Assembly (NCBI GenBank): GCA_041642315.1
Contig: JBEPWQ010000138.1
Span: 1 to 9,358, forward strand
Length of the DNA stretch: 9,358 bases
Direction of reading: 5' to 3'
DNA from: JAABSQ01 sp041642315
GTDB lineage: Bacteria; Desulfobacterota; Desulfobacteria; Desulfobacterales; Desulfococcaceae
Shown: positions 5,489 to 9,358 of the stretch, in pieces
Layout: every line of letters begins with the position of its first letter
Position numbering within the stretch: the stretch's first letter is position 1
The notes under the pieces: generated by a model
Told to the model about the DNA's origin: nothing
Seen by the model: the letters and a program-made list of their open reading frames with translations, nothing else
Database searches by the model: none
Translations under genes and position numbers: made by a program

Positions 5489-6460
5489 TCAGTACCTCAG
5501 AAAGCAGGCGGCGTAGTGACCGTCTTCGATGTCCTCCAGGGGCGGCACCTGTTCGCCGCAGACCGGCATGACGTAGGGGCAGCGGGTGCGAAACCGGCAG
5601 CCCGAGGGCGGATTAATGGGACTGGGCACGTCGCCCTTGAGCACGATCCGCTCCCGCCGCAGGGTGGGGTCCGGCACCGGCACCGCTGAGAGCAGAGCCT
5701 CGGTGTAGGGGTGGAGCGGATTTCGAAAGAGCGCGTCGGTCTCGGCCATCTCCACGATCTTGCCCAGATACATCACCGCCACCCGGTCGGAGATGTGCTT
5801 GATGACGCTCAGGTCATGGGCGATGAAGAGATAGGAGAACCCGAACTCCGCCTGAAGGTCTTCCAGAAGATTGATCACCTGGGCCTGGATGGAGACGTCC
5901 AGGGCCGACACCGGCTCGTCGCAGACGATCAGCTTGGGGTTGAGGGAGAGGGCCCTGGCGATGCCGATCCGCTGGCGCTGGCCCCCGCTGAACTCGTGGG
6001 GATAGCGGTCTTTGTACCCGGGCGGCAGGCCGACCGTGTCGAGCAGCTTCACCACCCGCTCGGTTTTTTCTTTTCCCCGGGCGATGCCGTGGATGATCAG
6101 GGGTTCGCCCACGATATCCTCCACCGTCATGCGGGGGTTGAGAGACGCATAGGGGTCCTGAAAAATGATCTGGATGTTCCGCCGGTCCACCCGAATCTTG
6201 CCGGTCTCGGGCTCGAAAATGACCTTGCCGTCGAAGACCACCTCTCCGGCGGTGGGAACCAGAAGTCCCATGATCATTCTGCCGGTGGTGGTCTTTCCGC
6301 ATCCCGACTCCCCCACCAGGCCCAGGTTTTCGCCTTTGTTCAGATAGAAGCCGACGTCGTCCACGGCCTCGACCTGCGCCACCACTTTAGAGAAAATCCC
6401 GCCGCGGATGGGGAAATATTTTTTCAGCCCTTTAACGGTGAGCAAGGCGTTGTCCGACAC
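5489..6460 (-). CDS. Dipeptide/oligopeptide ABC transporter ATP-binding protein (OppF/DppF type)
   Basis: The 323-residue product is one of the two ATPases that power a peptide- or nickel-type importer from the cytoplasmic side of the membrane. It has Walker A GESGCGKT (50-57), the Q-loop Gln101, signature FSGGQ (157-161), Walker B LIVCDEP (177-183) and the switch His215. The C-terminal oligopeptide-transporter domain starts at HPYTEALL (250-257) and contains Cys288, Cys294, Cys301 and Cys319 in the usual CxFxxRC...C...C arrangement. The start is a GTG at 6460, supported by AAAGGG 6 nt upstream. It follows the partner ATPase gene by 3 nt, in the same reading frame. The F-type assignment rests on gene order and on the N-terminal KKYFPIRGG segment. 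The transported substrate cannot be read from an ATPase. Confidence 0.95.
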   Translation of the reverse strand: MSDNALLTVKGLKKYFPIRGGIFSKVVAQVEAVDDVGFYLNKGENLGLVGESGCGKTTTGRMIMGLLVPTAGEVVFDGKVIFEPETGKIRVDRRNIQIIFQDPYASLNPRMTVEDIVGEPLIIHGIARGKEKTERVVKLLDTVGLPPGYKDRYPHEFSGGQRQRIGIARALSLNPKLIVCDEPVSALDVSIQAQVINLLEDLQAEFGFSYLFIAHDLSVIKHISDRVAVMYLGKIVEMAETDALFRNPLHPYTEALLSAVPVPDPTLRRERIVLKGDVPSPINPPSGCRFRTRCPYVMPVCGEQVPPLEDIEDGHYAACFLRY

Positions 6461-6463
6461 AGG

Positions 6464-7504
6464 CTACCCTTTCTTTCGAAGCGTTTCAATGCCGTCGATA
6501 TCGTCAAAGAAACGGCCCTTGGTCTCGTGATAAATATAGCAGCGCACCAGGTGATCGTTTCCGACATCGATCAGGGGCGGCTCTTCCGGTTCGCAGACCG
6601 GCCGGGCATACTTGCACCGGTTGTGGAACTTGCATCCTTCCGGCAGTTCCATGGGATTGGGAACCATGCCGGAGATGGTTTCCAACCGCCGCTTCTGGGT
6701 GTCGGTCACCCGGGGGATGGAATCATAGAGGGCCCGGGTGTACGGGTGCCGCGCATCCTTGAAGACCGAGATTACGTCGGCGTACTCCACCACCTTTCCG
6801 CCGTAGGCCACCACCACGTTGTCGGCGACCTCGGCCACCACCCCCAGGTCGTGGGTGATCATCATCACCGCCATTCCGATCTCCGTCTTGATCTTCTTCA
6901 TCAACTCCAGAATCTGGGCCTGAATGGTCACGTCCAGAGCGGTGGTCGGCTCGTCGGCGATCAGGAGCTTGGGATGACAGGACAGGGCCATGGCGATCAT
7001 GGCCCGCTGGCGCATGCCGCCGGAGAGCTGATGGGGATAGTCGTCCACCCGCTTGTCCGGCGAAGGGATGCCCACCAGTTCCAGCATATCGACCGCCTTT
7101 TTGCGGGCTTCGGCCTTGTCGGTATGCTGATGGAGCAGGATATTCTCCATGATCTGATTTCCGATGGTAAAGACCGGATTCAGGGAGGTCATCGGCTCCT
7201 GAAAGATCATGGAAATGTCGTTTCCCCGAATCTTTCGAATCTCGGACGGGGTTTTCTTGAGAAGGTCCTCCCCTTCGAACAGAATCTCCCCGGACACGAT
7301 CTTCCCGGGCGGGCTGTCGATCAGCTGCATGACCGACAGGGCGGTGACGCTTTTGCCGCACCCGGACTCGCCGATCACCCCCAGGGTTTCCCCCCGCCGG
7401 ATCACAAAATCGACCCCGTCCACCGCCTTGGCCACCCCCTCGTCGGTAAAAAAATGGGTTTTGAGGTTCTTGACCTCCAGCAGAAAATCGCTTGTTTCGT
7501 TCAC
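6464..7504 (-). CDS. Dipeptide/oligopeptide ABC transporter ATP-binding protein (OppD/DppD type)
   Basis: This 346-residue protein is the second ATPase of the importer. It shows Walker A GESGCGKS (45-52), Q-loop Gln102 in FQEPMTSLNP, signature LSGGM (160-164), Walker B LLIADEP (180-186) and switch His218. The C-terminal domain begins at HPYTRALY (253-260) and has Cys291, Cys297, Cys304 and Cys322. The LSGGM signature and the EPMTSLNP segment are typical of the D partner, while the F partner has LSGGQ-like and DPYASLNP. A tail of some 20 residues after the last Cys, ending in KKG, is longer than in many relatives. The start is GTG at 7504 with AAAGGAGG 8 nt upstream. It lies 18 nt after the permease C gene. 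Confidence 0.95.
   Translation of the reverse strand: MNETSDFLLEVKNLKTHFFTDEGVAKAVDGVDFVIRRGETLGVIGESGCGKSVTALSVMQLIDSPPGKIVSGEILFEGEDLLKKTPSEIRKIRGNDISMIFQEPMTSLNPVFTIGNQIMENILLHQHTDKAEARKKAVDMLELVGIPSPDKRVDDYPHQLSGGMRQRAMIAMALSCHPKLLIADEPTTALDVTIQAQILELMKKIKTEIGMAVMMITHDLGVVAEVADNVVVAYGGKVVEYADVISVFKDARHPYTRALYDSIPRVTDTQKRRLETISGMVPNPMELPEGCKFHNRCKYARPVCEPEEPPLIDVGNDHLVRCYIYHETKGRFFDDIDGIETLRKKG
6467..6472 (-). promoter_or_regulatory. Ribosome binding site for the GTG start of the F-type ATPase
   Basis: It reads AAAGGG on the - strand, 6 nt before GTG 6460-6458, and lies in the last codons of the D-type ATPase gene. It supports the non-ATG start. Confidence 0.6.
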
Positions 7505-7512
7505 CCCGAGCC

Positions 7513-7520
7513 CCTCCTTT
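7513..7520 (-). promoter_or_regulatory. Ribosome binding site for the GTG start of the D-type ATPase
   Basis: It reads AAAGGAGG on the - strand, 8 nt before GTG 7504-7502, just after the stop of the permease C gene. It is a near-perfect Shine-Dalgarno that confirms the GTG start. Confidence 0.75.
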
Positions 7521-7522
7521 CT

Positions 7523-8377
7523 TCAGGCCCCGCGAAGGCGCGGGTCCGCAATGTCGCGCAGGCCGTCCCCCAGCATGTTGAAGGCCAGAATGGTGATCAG
7601 GATGCTCAAGCCCGAGTACATGGAAATCCACGGGGCGTTGATCATGACGTCGATTCCTTCCCGGATCATGTTGCCCCAGGTCGGGGTGGGCGGGCTCACC
7701 CCCAGACCGATGAAGGCCAGGTTCGCCTCCAGCCGAATCGCCACCCCCACCCAGAGGGTGGCGGCCACCAGGAGATCCCCGAAGATATTCGGAAAGATGT
7801 GCCGGAGGATAATCCGCGGAACCCCGGCCCCCACCGCCCGGGCCGACAGGACGTACTCGCTTTCGGTGATGGAAAGGACCTGCCCGTGGGCCAGACGGGC
7901 GAACCGCGGGGTCATGACGATCCCGATGGTAAGGATCAGGTTGAAAAGGTTGGCCCCCAGGGCCGCGGTCACCGCGATGGCCAGGATCAGGTCCGGAAAG
8001 CACATCAGCACGTCGACCGACCGCATGATCCCGGTTTCCACCTTGCCCCGGTAATAGCCGGCGATCATCCCGAACCCGGTGCCCGCCACCAGCCCCAGAG
8101 CCACCGAGGCCAGCCCGATGATCAGCGACACCCGGCTGCCCCAGATGATCCGGGAAAAAACATCCCGGCCGAAATCGTCGGTGCCGAGCCAGTGCTCCCC
8201 GGTCGTGCCCTGAAGCCGCACGAAGGGGTCCTGTACCAGCGGATCATGGGGGGCCAGCCAAGGGGCGAAAACGGCGATGAAAAGGATGATCACGGCCACC
8301 ACCGCGCCCACCAGGGCGGTCTTGTTGCGCTTGAAGGTGGCCCACATCTTCTGGCGGCGGGTCATGTCGGTCGGCAT
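7523..8377 (-). CDS. Dipeptide/oligopeptide ABC transporter permease (OppC/DppC type)
   Basis: The 284-residue protein has about six membrane segments, near residues 20-40, 84-107, 125-140, 143-158, 203-225 and 252-272. The N-terminal OppC segment is followed by HWLGTDDFGRDVFSR (62-76), a hallmark of this permease class. The cytoplasmic EAA loop, contacting the ATPases, runs from Glu174 (EYVLSARAVGAG) to Pro196. With the B permease it forms the membrane channel of the importer. The ATG at 8377 has AGAGGA 4 nt upstream, and an in-frame stop lies upstream before any other start. The 61-nt gap to the B gene has no promoter or terminator I can recognise. Confidence 0.95.
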   Translation of the reverse strand: MPTDMTRRQKMWATFKRNKTALVGAVVAVIILFIAVFAPWLAPHDPLVQDPFVRLQGTTGEHWLGTDDFGRDVFSRIIWGSRVSLIIGLASVALGLVAGTGFGMIAGYYRGKVETGIMRSVDVLMCFPDLILAIAVTAALGANLFNLILTIGIVMTPRFARLAHGQVLSITESEYVLSARAVGAGVPRIILRHIFPNIFGDLLVAATLWVGVAIRLEANLAFIGLGVSPPTPTWGNMIREGIDVMINAPWISMYSGLSILITILAFNMLGDGLRDIADPRLRGA

Positions 8378-8438
8378 GGCATCCTCTCGGGGATCGGAAG
8401 GTTCATATCAGCATCCATGGCCAATCCATCCTCCCAAA

Positions 8439-9358
8439 TCAGTCATATTTGATTCGGGGGTCGATGAACCCGTAAATCAGGTCGGTCAGCAGGTTGATGA
8501 CCACCACGAAGACGGTGTAGAGCGCCATCACCGACTGCAGGGTGGTGTAGTCCCGCTGCTGGATGGCGCCCACCATCATTTTCCCCAGTCCCGGCCGGGA
8601 GAAGACGATCTCGACCATGACCGATGATCCGATGAGGACCACCGCATAAAGACCGCCCAGGGTAACGATGGGAATAAGGGCGTTGCGAAGGGCGTGCTTG
8701 TAGAGCACCACCCGACCGGCGAGCCCCTTGGATTTGGCGGTGCGGATGTAATCCTCCCGCAGGATCTCCAGCAGGGAAGAGCGGGTCATTCGGGTGACAT
8801 AGGCGGTCATGATCAGGCCCAGAGAAAGGGCCGGCAGAAACAGATGATGCAAAAGGGACCCCAGGTCCCCGGGATCGCCGGCCCCCACCACCGGAAACAG
8901 GCCCAGGCGAATGGAAAAAAAATACATCAGCAGCACCCCCAGGTAAAAGGCCGGCACCGACAGGCCCACCAGTGAGAAGATTCGATTGAAATAATCGATA
9001 AAGCTGTTCCGGTGCACCGCCGCGGATATCCCCAGCGGGACCCCGAAGATGTACCCGAAGAGAATGGCCGAAATGGTCAGCGTCAGGGTATACGGCAGGG
9101 CCTGAAGCACCTGTTTTCCCACCGAATACCCGGTGACCAGAGAGGTCCCCATATCGCCGGTGAGGAGGTTCCCCAAAAACTGCACGTATTGCAGCCAAAG
9201 CGGGTCGTTGAGGCCCATCCTCTCCCGCAGGGCCTGGACCGCATCCTTGCTGGCGTAATCCCCCAGCGCCGCCACCGCCGGATCGCCGGGCAGCACCCGC
9301 ACCACCAGAAAAACCAGGGTGAGCACCACCAGCAGAATCGGAATGGCCTGAAGGATTC
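8439..9358 (-). CDS. Dipeptide/oligopeptide ABC transporter permease (OppB/DppB type), 5' end outside window
   Basis: The frame stays open to the right edge, giving 305 visible residues. The visible N-terminus reads ILQAIPILLVVLTLVF, the first membrane helix of DppB-type permeases, so only about ten residues are missing and the in-frame GTG at 9329 is internal. After VRVLPGDPA come the periplasmic domain with ERMGLNDPLWLQY and GDMGTS, five further hydrophobic segments, and the EAA loop EDYIRTAKSKGLAGRVVLYK followed by HALRNALIP. The C-terminus DLIYGFIDPRIKYD is typical. It pairs with the C permease to form the channel. It is the first visible gene of the operon; a substrate-binding protein gene may precede it beyond the window. 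Confidence 0.93.
   Translation of the reverse strand, partial: ILQAIPILLVVLTLVFLVVRVLPGDPAVAALGDYASKDAVQALRERMGLNDPLWLQYVQFLGNLLTGDMGTSLVTGYSVGKQVLQALPYTLTLTISAILFGYIFGVPLGISAAVHRNSFIDYFNRIFSLVGLSVPAFYLGVLLMYFFSIRLGLFPVVGAGDPGDLGSLLHHLFLPALSLGLIMTAYVTRMTRSSLLEILREDYIRTAKSKGLAGRVVLYKHALRNALIPIVTLGGLYAVVLIGSSVMVEIVFSRPGLGKMMVGAIQQRDYTTLQSVMALYTVFVVVINLLTDLIYGFIDPRIKYD

Noticed and set aside
4923..5516. 197-codon + strand frame with an ATG and a weak AGGA upstream
   Set aside because: Most of it is antisense to the well-supported ridA-like gene, and the translated sequence shows no family features.
5711..8452. 913-codon + strand open frame as a real protein
   Set aside because: It lies exactly opposite three complete ABC transporter genes in the same register, is rich in His, Gly, Asp and Pro as antisense frames of GC-rich genes are, and shows no recognisable domain.
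1..9358. CRISPR arrays, tRNA or rRNA genes, insertion sequences, phage genes
   Set aside because: No regularly spaced repeats, no RNA gene signatures and no transposase or integrase frames were seen on either strand.

Overview
The window is GC-rich bacterial DNA with dense, mostly gap-free gene packing, strong avoidance of A/T-ending codons and several GTG starts. The ygeY-ygeW pair (selenium-metabolism-linked hydrolase plus knotted carbamoyltransferase) and an uncharacterised two-zinc-ribbon protein suggest an anaerobic proteobacterium or Desulfobacterota-type organism. That assignment is inference; there is no rRNA or other marker in the window.

Left part, + strand (2-3020): the 3' half of a YgeY-type M20 metallohydrolase, 12 nt later a full-length YgeW carbamoyltransferase, then a small protein with an RGH...N nuclease-like C-terminal half, then a small FMN nitroreductase. 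Gaps are 12, 69 and 28 nt, so this could be one transcript, although the nuclease-like gene looks inserted (its first 230 nt are AT-richer). The nitroreductase ends tail-to-tail with, and overlaps by 13 nt, a - strand gene.

Middle, - strand (3008-5075): a YheT-type alpha/beta hydrolase, a plausible rho-independent terminator, and a 225-residue protein with zinc ribbons at both ends around a helical-repeat segment. A 278-nt non-coding stretch with short repeats separates this from the next operon.

Right part, - strand (5076-9358): a dipeptide/oligopeptide ABC transporter operon transcribed right to left as permease B (5' end beyond the window), permease C, ATPase D and ATPase F, ending with a RidA-family gene 2 nt downstream. 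No substrate-binding protein is seen; it may lie upstream of the B permease, outside the window. The RidA-like protein has Asn where imine-deaminating RidA has its essential Arg, so it is probably not a 2-aminoacrylate deaminase.

Taken together the region reads as nitrogen/amino-acid compound uptake and breakdown (peptide-type importer, RidA-like protein, YgeY hydrolase, YgeW carbamoyltransferase). The link between the two halves is proximity only. The most unusual items are the nuclease-like protein, the YgeW enzyme of unknown substrate, the double-zinc-ribbon protein and the Arg-less RidA. I do not see a clear new multi-gene system.
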